64,000 nucleotides of DNA. Origin: Chryseobacterium sp. HSC-36S06 (GTDB lineage Bacteria > Bacteroidota > Bacteroidia > Flavobacteriales > Weeksellaceae). Both the position numbers and the translations under genes were made by a program. The DNA lies in assembly GCF_024171485.1 (NCBI RefSeq), contig NZ_JALJZX010000002.1, positions 310,001 to 374,000 of the forward strand. The letters run 5' to 3'. Of this stretch, positions 10,650 through 19,701 are shown in pieces (the stretch's first letter is position 1; the number at the start of each line of letters is the position of its first letter). The notes under the pieces are model-generated. The model worked only from the letters and a program-made list of their open reading frames with translations. It had not been told where the DNA came from and made no database searches.

Positions 10650-11513
10650 ATGAAAAACAATATATTCCCATGTCTTTGGTTTGACAGGACTGGGAACGAA
10701 GCAGCTCAATTCTATACAGACATTTTCGGCGGGAAGATTACCGTAGATACTCCTGTAGTCATTAATTTCGAGCTTTTCGGGCAGAGAATGATGATCCTGA
10801 ATGCCGGTCCGCAATTCGAAAAGAATGCTTCGGTTTCCTTTATGGTTTTATGCGAAACACCTGAAGAAGTTGAAAAATACTGGAAGCCTTTAGCTGATGG
10901 AGGCATCGTGCTGATGGAGCTGGGCGAATATCCGTGGAGTAAAAAGTACGGATGGGTTCGTGATAAATACGGAGTTACCTGGCAAGTTTATTTAGGTGAA
11001 AAAATGGGTGAGCAGAAAATTGTTCCCACGCTCATGTATATTCACGGGAATAACGGCAAAGCCATGGAAGCAATGGAACTTTACACCAAGATTTTTCCTG
11101 GTTCAAAGATTGGCGGTGTTCTGAAATACGGTGACGGAGTAGGAAACGAAACCCATGAAGTGCAGGAAAATGTTCAGCACGCGCATTTCGAAATCGACGG
11201 CTACAGTTTTTTCTGTATGGATAATTCTTATGATCATCAGTTTGATTTCAACGAGGGAATTTCTATAGTGGTGATGACCGATGATCAGGAGGAAACAGAT
11301 CACCTGTGGAACTCACTTATTGCCGGTGGGGGAAGAGCGAGTATGTGCGGGTGGCTGAAAGATAAATTCGGTATGAGCTGGCAGATTGTTCCCAAAAAAC
11401 TCATCGAACTTATGAATGATTCTGATCCATATAAATCACAAAAAGTGATGCAGGCAATGTCAGGAATGCAAAAAATTGTAATTACAGATCTGGAAGAGGC
11501 CTACCTATCTTAA
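10650..11513 (+). CDS. Double-domain VOC-family (PhnB-like) protein
   Basis: The 287-residue protein has two tandem vicinal-oxygen-chelate domains. Both have the same plan: a domain start (IFPCLWFDRTGNEAAQFYTDIFGG near residue 4; VPTLMYIHGNNGKAMEAMELYTKIFPG near 126) and a WLKDKFG-M-SWQIVP or VRDKYG-V-TWQVYL ending. This matches the group often annotated as PhnB or 3-demethylubiquinone methyltransferase-like, a name that does not imply methyltransferase activity. The substrate is unknown. It sits among SRPBCC and DUF1801 genes, a common association in Bacteroidota. Confidence 0.85.
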   Translation: MKNNIFPCLWFDRTGNEAAQFYTDIFGGKITVDTPVVINFELFGQRMMILNAGPQFEKNASVSFMVLCETPEEVEKYWKPLADGGIVLMELGEYPWSKKYGWVRDKYGVTWQVYLGEKMGEQKIVPTLMYIHGNNGKAMEAMELYTKIFPGSKIGGVLKYGDGVGNETHEVQENVQHAHFEIDGYSFFCMDNSYDHQFDFNEGISIVVMTDDQEETDHLWNSLIAGGGRASMCGWLKDKFGMSWQIVPKKLIELMNDSDPYKSQKVMQAMSGMQKIVITDLEEAYLS

Positions 11514-11525
11514 AAATTTAACAAA

Positions 11526-11948
11526 ATGAAACTTTTGGAATTCAAAATTCAGATCAACGCACCGGCAGAGAAAGTCTGGAACATTCTTTTCAATAAGGAT
11601 ACCGACGGAAATTGGCCTTCGGCAATGAACGAGGGAACTTACTTTGAAGGAAACTGGGAAGAAGGCAGCATCATGAGATTTCTTGATTCAGAAAACAACG
11701 GCATGTATAATCAGATTGAGAAAAACATTCCCCATAGAGAGTTGGTAATGAAACATCTGGGCTGGATTTACGATGGCGGGCTCAGCCCACAGGATTGGCA
11801 GGATTCTACGGTAGCTTATCTTCTTGAATCCAATGAAAATGGTACACTTCTTACTGGAAAAGTAAATGCTTTGGATGAATTTGTTGATTTTTTCAATTCA
11901 AAATATCCACCTAATTTCGAAAAGATTAAAAAACTCTCAGAATCATAA
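11526..11948 (+). CDS. SRPBCC domain protein
   Basis: This is a single START-like domain of 140 residues. The opening FKIQINAPAEKVWNILFNKDTDGNWP is diagnostic, and the chain ends in a long helix (FVDFFNSKYPPNFEKIKKL). It begins 12 bp after the VOC gene and is followed 17 bp later by a paralogue, so the three are probably one transcript. No ligand can be inferred. Confidence 0.78.
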   Translation: MKLLEFKIQINAPAEKVWNILFNKDTDGNWPSAMNEGTYFEGNWEEGSIMRFLDSENNGMYNQIEKNIPHRELVMKHLGWIYDGGLSPQDWQDSTVAYLLESNENGTLLTGKVNALDEFVDFFNSKYPPNFEKIKKLSES

Positions 11949-11965
11949 AAATTTTAAACACTGTT

Positions 11966-12409
11966 ATGATGGAAACCTTAAACTACGAAATAACAATACA
12001 CGCACCCATTCATAAAGTATGGGATTTGCTTTGGTCACCCGAAACTTATACACAATGGACCCAATTTTTCAGTCCGGAATCTCAATTTAAAACCGACTGG
12101 CAGATTAACGGAAAAACTTATTTTCTTGACGGTCATGGAAACGGCATGGTTGCTACGATAAAGAGTCTGGATGCTCCATTTGAAGTGGTTTTCAGCCATC
12201 TTGGCATCCTTAGCGATGGGGTTGAAGATACTGAAAGCCGTGAAGTAAAGGAATGGAGTGGTGCAGAAGAACAGTATTTTCTGCGGGAGATTGATGAAAA
12301 TACGACGCATCTTCGCACGATTCTGCACACGCTTCAGGAATATGAAGAGCACATGAACAACGGTTTTAATAAAGGTTTCGAAGTGCTGAAAAAATTAGCC
12401 GAAAAATAA
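11966..12409 (+). CDS. SRPBCC domain protein
   Basis: The 147-residue protein has the START-like N-terminus YEITIHAPIHKVWDLLWSPETYTQWTQFF and a C-terminal helix (HMNNGFNKGFEVLKKLAEK). Two adjacent ATG codons (11966, 11969) are both possible starts. It is the last gene of the same-strand run of small proteins, with a terminator 12 bp after its stop. It is clearly a paralogue of the gene before it and of the one at 9304, which suggests local duplication. Confidence 0.78.
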   Translation: MMETLNYEITIHAPIHKVWDLLWSPETYTQWTQFFSPESQFKTDWQINGKTYFLDGHGNGMVATIKSLDAPFEVVFSHLGILSDGVEDTESREVKEWSGAEEQYFLREIDENTTHLRTILHTLQEYEEHMNNGFNKGFEVLKKLAEK

Positions 12410-12420
12410 TCAACAATCAG

Positions 12421-12447
12421 GCGGAAACTTAAACTTTCCGCTTTTTT
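12421..12447 (+). terminator. Intrinsic terminator
   Basis: GCGGAAA (12421-12427), loop CTTAAAC, TTTCCGC (12435-12441), then TTTTTT. It closes the SRPBCC/VOC gene run. Confidence 0.85.
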
Positions 12448-12510
12448 GTGGAGTACTAATTTTTTTAAATCCTTACTTTTACACCCCAAAACCGAATTCT
12501 GTATTCCACA

Positions 12511-13161
12511 ATGAAGAATTATTATTATTTTCTGAGTGTACAAGAAAATGCTTCTGATGAAGACATTAAAAAAGCCTACAGAAAATTGTCGCTGAAATAT
12601 CATCCCGATAAAAATGAAAACGACGAATTTTTCGCTCACCGCTTTATGGAAATTCAGGAAGCGTATGAAACGCTCGGCGATAAAGAAAGAAGACGGATTT
12701 ATGACGATAATTTAAGCCATCAGCAAAGGGCCTTCCGCCCAAATCTTCCGCCGGCGATAAAATCGTTTTCAGTAAATAAAATCAATGTTCAGAAAGGGGA
12801 AGAGGTCATTATTACATGGCAGACAAACCATGCCGACGTGGTTAAAGTTCTGCCTTTTGGTTTAGAAAAAAGCTACGGAGAAAAGAAGATTAGAATTACC
12901 GAATTTAAAGACGGGAAATTTCAGTTGTTGCTTCATGCGACGAATTCTCTTCTCAATAAAACAGTAGTGCGGGGAATAACAATTAATCAGGTTTTCGATT
13001 CGGAAAAAGAAAAATTCAGAGAAGGTGTCGAAGAACTTTTCAAGCCGCAAACACCAACGCGAACTAACCCAGGCGGCCAGCCAAAGGCGCTGAAAATTAC
13101 GCTGGCAATAATTTTTCTTGTAATTGCAATACTGCTTTTAGTAAAAACATTTGCAGGATAA
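12511..13161 (+). CDS. DnaJ-domain protein with C-terminal membrane anchor
   Basis: The protein has 216 residues. A J domain occupies about residues 1-65, with the HPD motif at 31-33 in [14 protein letters not shown], so it should stimulate an Hsp70 ATPase. The middle (about 80-160) is a beta-rich region with [20 protein letters not shown], resembling an Ig-like fold. A single membrane helix closes the chain ([17 protein letters not shown]). It lacks the zinc-finger and substrate-binding domains of true DnaJ, so it is a specialised J protein. It stands alone between a terminator and the small Cys-rich gene on the other strand. Confidence 0.82.
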   Translation: MKNYYYFLSVQENASDEDIKKAYRKLSLKYHPDKNENDEFFAHRFMEIQEAYETLGDKERRRIYDDNLSHQQRAFRPNLPPAIKSFSVNKINVQKGEEVIITWQTNHADVVKVLPFGLEKSYGEKKIRITEFKDGKFQLLLHATNSLLNKTVVRGITINQVFDSEKEKFREGVEELFKPQTPTRTNPGGQPKALKITLAIIFLVIAILLLVKTFAG

Positions 13162-13186
13162 AATTCCGACTGGTTGTAAAATGCAG

Positions 13187-13339
13187 TTATGCCATTTTCA
13201 GTCTTCCAGGGCATTTTTTACAACGTTTTCCTTTTTTGAATTTCTTGCAGCATTTTTTCTTGTCACAGAACATTTCCTCCGTTTTATGGTAGAAAGGTGT
13301 TAATGGTGCAACTTTGAAGGGAATGATTGGTGAATTCAT
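13187..13339 (-). CDS. 50-residue Cys/Lys-rich small protein
   Basis: This short minus-strand ORF has ATG at 13339 and TAA at 13187-13189. The protein starts MNSPIIPFKVAPLTPFYHKT and ends with a strongly basic, Cys-rich tail (residues 21-50). The tail has cysteines at 25, 30, 31, 40 and 43, and about fifteen Lys/Arg. The cysteines suggest metal binding or a small zinc-knuckle-like fold; I know no named family. A textbook promoter lies upstream: TTTG, 19 nt, TACATTTG, with the -7 box ending only 4 nt before the ATG, so the mRNA would be nearly leaderless. An inner ATG (Met23) is preceded by GGAGGAA and could start a 28-residue form. Confidence 0.6.
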   Translation of the reverse strand: MNSPIIPFKVAPLTPFYHKTEEMFCDKKKCCKKFKKGKRCKKCPGRLKMA

Positions 13340-13343
13340 GGGG

Positions 13344-13374
13344 CAAATGTAATTCTAATTTAGAATAAATCAAA
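13344..13374 (-). promoter_or_regulatory. Consensus promoter of the 50-residue protein gene
   Basis: On the minus strand TTTG (13371-13374) and TACATTTG (13344-13351) are exactly 19 nt apart, an ideal Bacteroidota promoter. The -7 box ends 4 nt before the ATG. Confidence 0.75.
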
Positions 13375-13418
13375 ATAGTTGATAAGCTTTTTTATGTTTC
13401 GCACCTGAAATTTATCAA

Positions 13419-13449
13419 TTGTACTGTTCATCAAAATATTGTATTTTTA
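13419..13449 (+). promoter_or_regulatory. Probable gcvP promoter
   Basis: TTG (13419-13421), 20 nt, TATTTTTA (13442-13449), one base from the TAnnTTTG consensus and 35 nt before the gcvP ATG. The rest of the 13162-13484 gap holds the small minus-strand gene and its promoter. Confidence 0.5.
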
Positions 13450-13484
13450 CGAACCTTTATTTCTAAATAAATCCAGTAAAAATA

Positions 13485-16343
13485 ATGAACACTACACAGT
13501 TTGTAAACCGCCACATTTCTATGAACGAAGCCGATAAACAGGCAATGTTACAGGAAATTGGTGTTTCGGGTATTGATGAATTAATTGCCCAAACCATTCC
13601 AAATTCAATTCGTCTAGAAAAAGACTTAAGCATTTCGCCGGCTCTTTCCGAGTACGAGATGTTAGCGCATTCTAAGGAATTGGCCGCACAGAATTTACTT
13701 TTCGATAACTATATCGGATTCGGTTATCACAATACTATTTTACCAAGCGCGATTCAGAGAAATATTCTCGAAAATCCATCGTGGTACACCGCTTATACTC
13801 CCTATCAGGCAGAAATTGCACAAGGTAGATTGGAAGCGTTGCTGAATTTCCAGACAGTTGTCTGCGATTTAACAGGTTTTAAACTGGCGAATGCTTCGCT
13901 TTTAGATGAATCTACCGCAGCTGCAGAAGCAATGCATATGTTCTTTGAAAGCAGAACCAAAGACCAGAGAAAATCTGAAGCCAACAAATTTTTCGTTTCA
14001 GAATTGGTTCTTCCTCAAACTGTTGCTGTTTTGAAAACTAAAGCGGAAGGTTTAGGAATCCAGATTGTGGAAGGTGATCACGCGAATCATAATTTTGATG
14101 ACTCGTATTTCGGAATTATACTGCAGTATCCGGGCAAAAACGGAATTGTACTCGACTATACCGAAAACATTAAGCAATATAAAGAACTTAACCTTCAGGT
14201 TGTGGTTGCCAGCGACCCGATGGCGTTGGTAAAATTGAAATCTCCTGCCGAAATGGGCGCCGACTGTGCTGTAGGAACTACACAACGCTTCGGGATCCCA
14301 ATGGGTTACGGTGGGCCTCACGCTGCATTTTTTGCCTGTAAAGATGATTATAAGAGAGATATTCCGGGAAGAATTATCGGTGTTTCCCAAGACGCTTACG
14401 GCAAGCGTGCGCTGAGAATGGCACTCCAAACCCGTGAACAGCATATCAAAAGAGAAAAAGCGACTTCAAATATCTGTACAGCTCAGGTGCTTTTAGCTGT
14501 AATGGCCGGAATGTATGCAGTATACCACGGTCCGGAAGGCCTTAACTTTATCGCAGAGCAGATTCATTTCAAAGCAAACGCACTTCACAGCGGTTTAAAG
14601 GCTTTAGGATACGAGATCGTGGAGGAACCGATATTCGACACGGTAAAATTCCGCATGAGTGAAGAAGAGAAAAAATCTTTAATGTTTTTAATGCTTGATC
14701 ATAAAATCAACCTTAATTATTTCACTGAAGGCTTTGTAAGCATTGCGCTAAACGAAACTACAACGCTGGAGAAACTGCAGATTCTTTTTGATTCTTTTGC
14801 ACAGTTCAGAGACAAGCAGAGTTTCAAACTTGTTGTTAAGGATGAACTTCAGATTCCTGAAAATTCTTTAAGATCAGATGAAATTTTAAAAGAAGAGGTT
14901 TTCAATAACTATCATACAGAAACTGAACTGATGCGTTATATCAAGCGTCTGGAAAGAAAAGATCTGTCACTCACGCATTCAATGATTTCCTTAGGTTCAT
15001 GTACCATGAAACTTAACGCTGCAACCCAAATGCTGCCGATTTCCTGGCCGGAATGGGGCAGTGTACATCCATTCGTTCCTACAGATCAGGCTGGTGGATA
15101 TCAGCAGTTAATTAAAGAGTTAGAAAAAGATCTTGCTGAAATCACTGGTTTTGCGGGTACTTCGCTTCAGCCAAATTCCGGAGCTCAGGGTGAATATGCG
15201 GGGTTAATGGTCATCCGCGAATATCACAAATCCCGTGGAGAAAGTCATAGAAATATCGTTCTTATTCCACAGTCTGCGCATGGAACAAATCCAGCGTCTG
15301 CAGTAATTGCCGGAATGAAAGTGGTAGTAGTGAAAAACCTTGAAAGCGGTGAAATCGATTTCGATGATTTGAAAGCTAAAGCAGAGCAGCACGCAGATAA
15401 TCTTTCTGCAGCGATGATTACTTATCCGTCAACCTATGGTTTCTTCGATGACAACATCAAAGAAATTACCAAACTGATTCACGACAACGGCGGGCAGGTT
15501 TATATGGACGGTGCCAATATGAACGCACAGGTTGGTTTCACTTCTCCGGGAAATATCGGAGCCGATGTTTGTCACCTGAATCTTCACAAGACATTCGCTA
15601 TTCCTCACGGAGGCGGTGGTCCGGGTGTTGGTCCGATCTGCGTTGCCAAGCATTTGGTGAAGTTCTTGCCATCGAACCCGAACATCAAAATCGGTGATAA
15701 AGAAGCCATCGAAGCTATTTCAGCTGCACCTTACGGGTCTTCACTGGTTTTGAATATTTCTTATGCTTATATCAAAATGCTCGGAACTTCCGGTTTGAAA
15801 AAATCTACAGAACACGCAATTCTGAACGCCAATTACCTGAAAGAAGTTTTAGCAGAACATTTCCCGATTTTATACGCAAACGCAGCGGGAAGAGTTGCCC
15901 ACGAATGTATCGTAGATTTCCGTCAGTTTAAGCCGCTTGGAATTGAAGTTGCTGACGTTGCAAAACGTTTGATGGATTACGGTTTCCATGCGCCAACAGT
16001 GAGTTTCCCTGTTGCTGGAACCCTGATGATTGAGCCAACAGAATCTGAAAGCAAAAGAGAAATCGACCGTTTTGCAGAAGCATTGATATCCATTAAAAAA
16101 GAAATTGAAGAAATCGCAGAAGGAACTGCCGATGCGGCAAATAATGTATTGAAAAACGCACCTCACACGGAGCAGTTGGTGATTTCAGATGCCTGGGACA
16201 AACCTTACAGCCGCGAGAAAGCAGCCTATCCATTAGACTGGGTGCGCGACCATAAATTCTTTGCCACGGTTGCCCGTGTTGATGAAGCTTACGGTGACAG
16301 AAACTTAATCTGTACCTGCGCACCGATTGAAAGTTATATGTAA
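13485..16343 (+). CDS. gcvP: Glycine dehydrogenase (decarboxylating), P-protein of the glycine cleavage system
   Basis: This is the PLP-dependent P-protein. It decarboxylates glycine and passes the aminomethyl group to the lipoyl arm of GcvH. The length of 952 residues is that of the fused single-chain form (the two halves are separate genes in some phyla). The PLP lysine should be Lys702 in [18 protein letters not shown]. The N-terminal half retains [16 protein letters not shown], also typical. GcvT and GcvH are not in this window, so the system is dispersed, as is usual in flavobacteria. A terminator follows the stop by about 27 bp. Confidence 0.96.
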   Translation: MNTTQFVNRHISMNEADKQAMLQEIGVSGIDELIAQTIPNSIRLEKDLSISPALSEYEMLAHSKELAAQNLLFDNYIGFGYHNTILPSAIQRNILENPSWYTAYTPYQAEIAQGRLEALLNFQTVVCDLTGFKLANASLLDESTAAAEAMHMFFESRTKDQRKSEANKFFVSELVLPQTVAVLKTKAEGLGIQIVEGDHANHNFDDSYFGIILQYPGKNGIVLDYTENIKQYKELNLQVVVASDPMALVKLKSPAEMGADCAVGTTQRFGIPMGYGGPHAAFFACKDDYKRDIPGRIIGVSQDAYGKRALRMALQTREQHIKREKATSNICTAQVLLAVMAGMYAVYHGPEGLNFIAEQIHFKANALHSGLKALGYEIVEEPIFDTVKFRMSEEEKKSLMFLMLDHKINLNYFTEGFVSIALNETTTLEKLQILFDSFAQFRDKQSFKLVVKDELQIPENSLRSDEILKEEVFNNYHTETELMRYIKRLERKDLSLTHSMISLGSCTMKLNAATQMLPISWPEWGSVHPFVPTDQAGGYQQLIKELEKDLAEITGFAGTSLQPNSGAQGEYAGLMVIREYHKSRGESHRNIVLIPQSAHGTNPASAVIAGMKVVVVKNLESGEIDFDDLKAKAEQHADNLSAAMITYPSTYGFFDDNIKEITKLIHDNGGQVYMDGANMNAQVGFTSPGNIGADVCHLNLHKTFAIPHGGGGPGVGPICVAKHLVKFLPSNPNIKIGDKEAIEAISAAPYGSSLVLNISYAYIKMLGTSGLKKSTEHAILNANYLKEVLAEHFPILYANAAGRVAHECIVDFRQFKPLGIEVADVAKRLMDYGFHAPTVSFPVAGTLMIEPTESESKREIDRFAEALISIKKEIEEIAEGTADAANNVLKNAPHTEQLVISDAWDKPYSREKAAYPLDWVRDHKFFATVARVDEAYGDRNLICTCAPIESYM

Positions 16344-16370
16344 AAATTTACGTTTAGCAGTCCTAAAAAT

Positions 16371-16403
16371 AAAATTCCCGAACGATAGTCCGGGAATTTT
16401 TTT
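16371..16403. terminator. Intrinsic terminator between gcvP and a convergent gene
   Basis: AAAATTCCCG (16371-16380) pairs with CGGGAATTTT (16391-16400) around AACGATAGTC, followed by more T. It serves gcvP and possibly the minus-strand T9SS cargo gene. Confidence 0.85.
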
Positions 16404-16429
16404 ATGAATAGATACTGTTTGTCTGATGC

Positions 16430-17350
16430 TTATTCTTTAATGAATTTTGAAGAGTAAGTACTTCCTTTTGTGCTGATCATATTAATGAGATAAGCGCCGG
16501 CTTTTAGGTCCTGTAGATCAATTGATTTACCAGAGGCTGTTTTTGTTACCATAAGTTGCCCTGCCATACTATAAATCTGAATCTTTGCAACTTTTTCACC
16601 TTGTGGAAGATTGAAGTTAAGAGCATTCTTTACTGGATTTGGATATACCGACAGGCTTCCTTTTTTAACGTTGTTTACAGACATTTCAACATCATTAATT
16701 CTGATATTATCGATATAGGAATCACCACTGTAATTATCGTGAAGGAAGTTCATTCCTAAAAGATTAATCTGTGTGAAGTTAGGAGTGGTGTAAATTAAGG
16801 TCCCGTCGATGAAATACTTAATTTCGTTTGTTCTTACTTTTACCACTACTGAATACCACTGGTTTGGCTGCCATGCAGTGCCGGTATCATCCATATCATA
16901 ATCCACGCTGCTTACCACCATTAGTGTACCAGAATAATCAAAGGCTAAATCGAATATGGGAACATACTCATTATCTGCGTTGATTCCGTAGGCTGCCATT
17001 TCAAAATTTGATCCATCAGTTTCGGTAACCAAAACGTCAAATGAGATTGTACTTTCATTAAAATCCACAGGCTGGTCAAACTCCTTCTGGGCACCAATGA
17101 TTGGGAAAAACTGAGGTCCATATGCATCCGTATAACCATTCTTAAAGGAATAAATTCCGGAGGTGAATTTTTCGGCGGAAACCAGCTGGTTTTCAACGAA
17201 ATTTCCGTCTCCGTCATCGGTAATCTGCCATGAGTTCTGTCCGTTAATACTTCCCAACTGATAACCTTCTGAGGTTTCAAAAGAAATTTTGTTTTGTGCA
17301 GAAATGGTGCTGCAAAATAGCGCTGCAGCGAGTAAATATAAATTCTTCAT
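16430..17350 (-). CDS. Secreted protein with T9SS type A sorting domain
   Basis: The protein has 306 residues. A Sec signal peptide (MKNLYLLAAALFCSTISAQ) is followed by a beta-rich domain of about 200 residues. That domain has a LamG/concanavalin-like stretch (WYSVVVKVRTNEIKYFIDGT), then a C-terminal type A sorting domain from about residue 230 (LSVYPNPVKNALNF ... GAYLINMISTKG). The protein should be exported by Sec, then across the outer membrane by the type 9 system. I chose ATG 17350 over an upstream in-frame start because it begins an ideal signal peptide. No enzymatic motif is visible; carbohydrate binding is a guess. Confidence 0.85.
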   Translation of the reverse strand: MKNLYLLAAALFCSTISAQNKISFETSEGYQLGSINGQNSWQITDDGDGNFVENQLVSAEKFTSGIYSFKNGYTDAYGPQFFPIIGAQKEFDQPVDFNESTISFDVLVTETDGSNFEMAAYGINADNEYVPIFDLAFDYSGTLMVVSSVDYDMDDTGTAWQPNQWYSVVVKVRTNEIKYFIDGTLIYTTPNFTQINLLGMNFLHDNYSGDSYIDNIRINDVEMSVNNVKKGSLSVYPNPVKNALNFNLPQGEKVAKIQIYSMAGQLMVTKTASGKSIDLQDLKAGAYLINMISTKGSTYSSKFIKE

Positions 17351-17456
17351 AAATAATTTTTTGCAATAATAACACAACATCGTTGCGGATGCAACTTCAA
17401 ATTCAGAGAAAAATTCCGTATGAGCGCAGTATTTATAAAGAATTATACAAGATTTG

Positions 17457-18203
17457 TCAAATGTTATCCGAATAAAGTTTCTGGTCTTTTTCGCAGAAGA
17501 AACTGCGCCGGTTGCTAAGTCCTGTGTGGCTTTTTGTTAAAGGATTTCCGCACTTCGGACAGGTTTTTTTGGTGTGAACCAGCCAGTTTTTCTTCAGGAC
17601 GTAATCTTTTTTCCAGCGAAGAAAATCAAAACTGTAATTTCGGGCCTCGAATATAAGGGCCGACAGTTTCTTAGGCGGGAGGTTTCCGATGAGACTTTCG
17701 GGATGAACACCGATTCTGAAGAGCACTTCGTTTTTAATAATATTTCCGACACCGGAAAAGATTTTCTGATCCAGCAACGCATCGCAGACCATCATTTCAG
17801 GGCTTGATTTTAATTTTTTTCGTGCTTTCAGAGGTTTCCAGGCGTCGCTTAAAACATCGGCATTCCAATCGATTTCCTTCAGAACTGTACTTTCCAAAAG
17901 TTTTACGGAGCAGGAATAAAAATACAGATCACCGTTTTCAAAGTTCAGATGCAGCCGTAATTGCCGGTCGGGCTTAGTTTGCTCGTCAATGGAATAGGAG
18001 CCGAACATTAAAAGATGTATTCTGATGACGTGGTTTTGCATCACGAGATAAGACTGTTTCCCGAAAATCCGGTATTCCTCAAAAACCAGCCCGGGTAATT
18101 TTTCCATCTCAATTTTTGCATTCCCGCTCGCCGCGATAACCGTTTTACCGATAAATTTTTGCGTAAGTTCTTTCAGAATTAATATGGATGGACCTTCCGG
18201 CAT
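17457..18203 (-). CDS. Fpg/Nei-family DNA glycosylase
   Basis: This is a bifunctional base-excision glycosylase/AP lyase of 248 residues. Removal of Met exposes the catalytic N-terminal proline (MPEGPSILIL), followed by the essential glutamate. The helix-two-turn-helix region (DALLDQKIFSGVGNIIKNEVLF) and a C-terminal zinc finger (CPKCGNPLT ... FFCEKD) are present. The fourth zinc ligand, normally Cys, appears as Asp (C-x2-C ... C-x2-D). This is a variation to note rather than proof of a broken finger. The pattern is closer to endonuclease VIII (Nei) than to MutM, but the damaged base it removes is uncertain. Confidence 0.85.
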   Translation of the reverse strand: MPEGPSILILKELTQKFIGKTVIAASGNAKIEMEKLPGLVFEEYRIFGKQSYLVMQNHVIRIHLLMFGSYSIDEQTKPDRQLRLHLNFENGDLYFYSCSVKLLESTVLKEIDWNADVLSDAWKPLKARKKLKSSPEMMVCDALLDQKIFSGVGNIIKNEVLFRIGVHPESLIGNLPPKKLSALIFEARNYSFDFLRWKKDYVLKKNWLVHTKKTCPKCGNPLTKSHTGLSNRRSFFCEKDQKLYSDNI

Positions 18204-18266
18204 GTTTCCTTGTTTTCTAATCCGAATTCAAAACTCAAACCATTTTACAAAGCACAATAAAAAATG

Positions 18267-18274
18267 TATTTTTG
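18267..18274 (+). promoter_or_regulatory. -7 box of dgt, giving a nearly leaderless mRNA
   Basis: TATTTTTG fits the consensus exactly and ends 4 nt before the dgt ATG at 18279. A TTTT (18243-18246) sits 20 nt upstream in the -33 position, but a true TTG is lacking. Confidence 0.5.
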
Positions 18275-18278
18275 AAGG

Positions 18279-19634
18279 ATGGATTTAAATAAGATTTTCA
18301 CCAATCAACGGACCGGACAAAATGCCGCCACCGCTGCTTCCAGAACTGATTTTCAAAGAGATTTTGACCGTATTATCTTTTCGGCCGCATTCCGACGACT
18401 GCAGAATAAAACCCAGGTTTTTCCGCTTCCGGGAAGTGTGTTCGTCCATAACCGATTGACGCATTCTCTGGAAGTTTCTTCTGTAGGAAGGAGTTTAGGC
18501 AGTGCCGCTGGTGAATTTATCTTTACTCAGTTCGGAAATGATCTTGATGACCAGGCGAAAGTTTTTTACCAGTACAATCTGCAGAACGTAATTGCCGCGG
18601 CATGTCTCTGCCATGATGTTGGGAATCCCGCTTTCGGACATTCCGGCGAAGATGCCATTGCCAGTTATTTCGAAAAAAATGAAAATCATCTAAAGACAAA
18701 ATTTACAGAAAAAGAATGGGCAGATTTGGTGAATTTTGAAGGAAATGCCAATGCAATCCGCGTATTAACCCACCAGCAGAAGGGTAAGGATGAAGGCGGA
18801 ACTCAACTCACCTTTTCTACTTTGGCCAGTATTGCAAAATATCCGTGCGAAGCCATCGCCAAGAAAAAAGGAATTATTCACCGCAAGAAATTCGGGTTTT
18901 TTCAGAATGAGAAGAGTACGTTTTTGGAGATTGCCAAAGGTGTAAATTTGATTCAGGAAAATGAAGAACTTACAATCTTTAAAAGACATCCATTTGTTTG
19001 GCTTGTTGAAGCTGCCGATGATATCTGCTACAATATCATCGATATGGAAGATGCGCACCGGTTGGGAATTGTTTCGACTTCCGACTGCGAGAATCTTTTT
19101 CTGGAACTCATTAAATCCGAAAATCAGAACACTAGAAGGGTAGAAGAGAAACTCACCATTCTTACGAATCCCAACGAAAGAATTTCTTACCTGCGGGCCA
19201 AAGTCATCAATGCGCTCATCAATAAATCGATAGAACTGTATCAGCAGAATTTCTCTAAGATTTTAGATGGAAGTCTAGACAAGGCGTTACTCGATATTTA
19301 TAAGGCTGATAATCCGTCTCTACAGGAAATCGAAAATTTTTCCATCGCTAAAATTTACAACCATAAAAATGTAATTGAAATCGAAAATGCCGGTTATAAT
19401 GTAATGTATGAGTTATTGAATCATTTCATTCCGCCAATTTTAAAGGAAAAAGAATATAGAAAATCTTATGATAAGATGGCGCTAAAGCTTTTGCCGCAGC
19501 AGTTTGTTTATGACGAAGGAACAGATTATCAGAAAGTTTTGGGCGTTATCGATTTTGTTTCGGGTATGACCGATAATTATGCGACAGATCTTTATAGGAA
19601 AATTAAAGGAATTGATATCGGAATGACCGTGTAG
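18279..19634 (+). CDS. dgt: Deoxyguanosinetriphosphate triphosphohydrolase (dNTPase)
   Basis: This HD-superfamily enzyme hydrolyses dGTP, and in many bacteria other dNTPs, to the nucleoside and tripolyphosphate. The 451-residue protein has the metal-binding pattern: His in NRLTHSLEVSS (about residue 65), the His-Asp pair in CLCHDVGNPAFGHSGE (about 112), and a later Asp in VEAADDICYNIIDMEDAH. The N-terminal RTDFQRDFDRIIFSAAFRRLQNKTQVF is typical. It is transcribed divergently from the Fpg/Nei glycosylase gene; both act on nucleotide or DNA quality. Confidence 0.93.
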   Translation: MDLNKIFTNQRTGQNAATAASRTDFQRDFDRIIFSAAFRRLQNKTQVFPLPGSVFVHNRLTHSLEVSSVGRSLGSAAGEFIFTQFGNDLDDQAKVFYQYNLQNVIAAACLCHDVGNPAFGHSGEDAIASYFEKNENHLKTKFTEKEWADLVNFEGNANAIRVLTHQQKGKDEGGTQLTFSTLASIAKYPCEAIAKKKGIIHRKKFGFFQNEKSTFLEIAKGVNLIQENEELTIFKRHPFVWLVEAADDICYNIIDMEDAHRLGIVSTSDCENLFLELIKSENQNTRRVEEKLTILTNPNERISYLRAKVINALINKSIELYQQNFSKILDGSLDKALLDIYKADNPSLQEIENFSIAKIYNHKNVIEIENAGYNVMYELLNHFIPPILKEKEYRKSYDKMALKLLPQQFVYDEGTDYQKVLGVIDFVSGMTDNYATDLYRKIKGIDIGMTV

Positions 19635-19701
19635 TTTCGGTAAAAATTCATTATCTTTAAGCAGTACAAGTTCTTTATTAACCTACAAAAAAAATTAAAC
19701 A

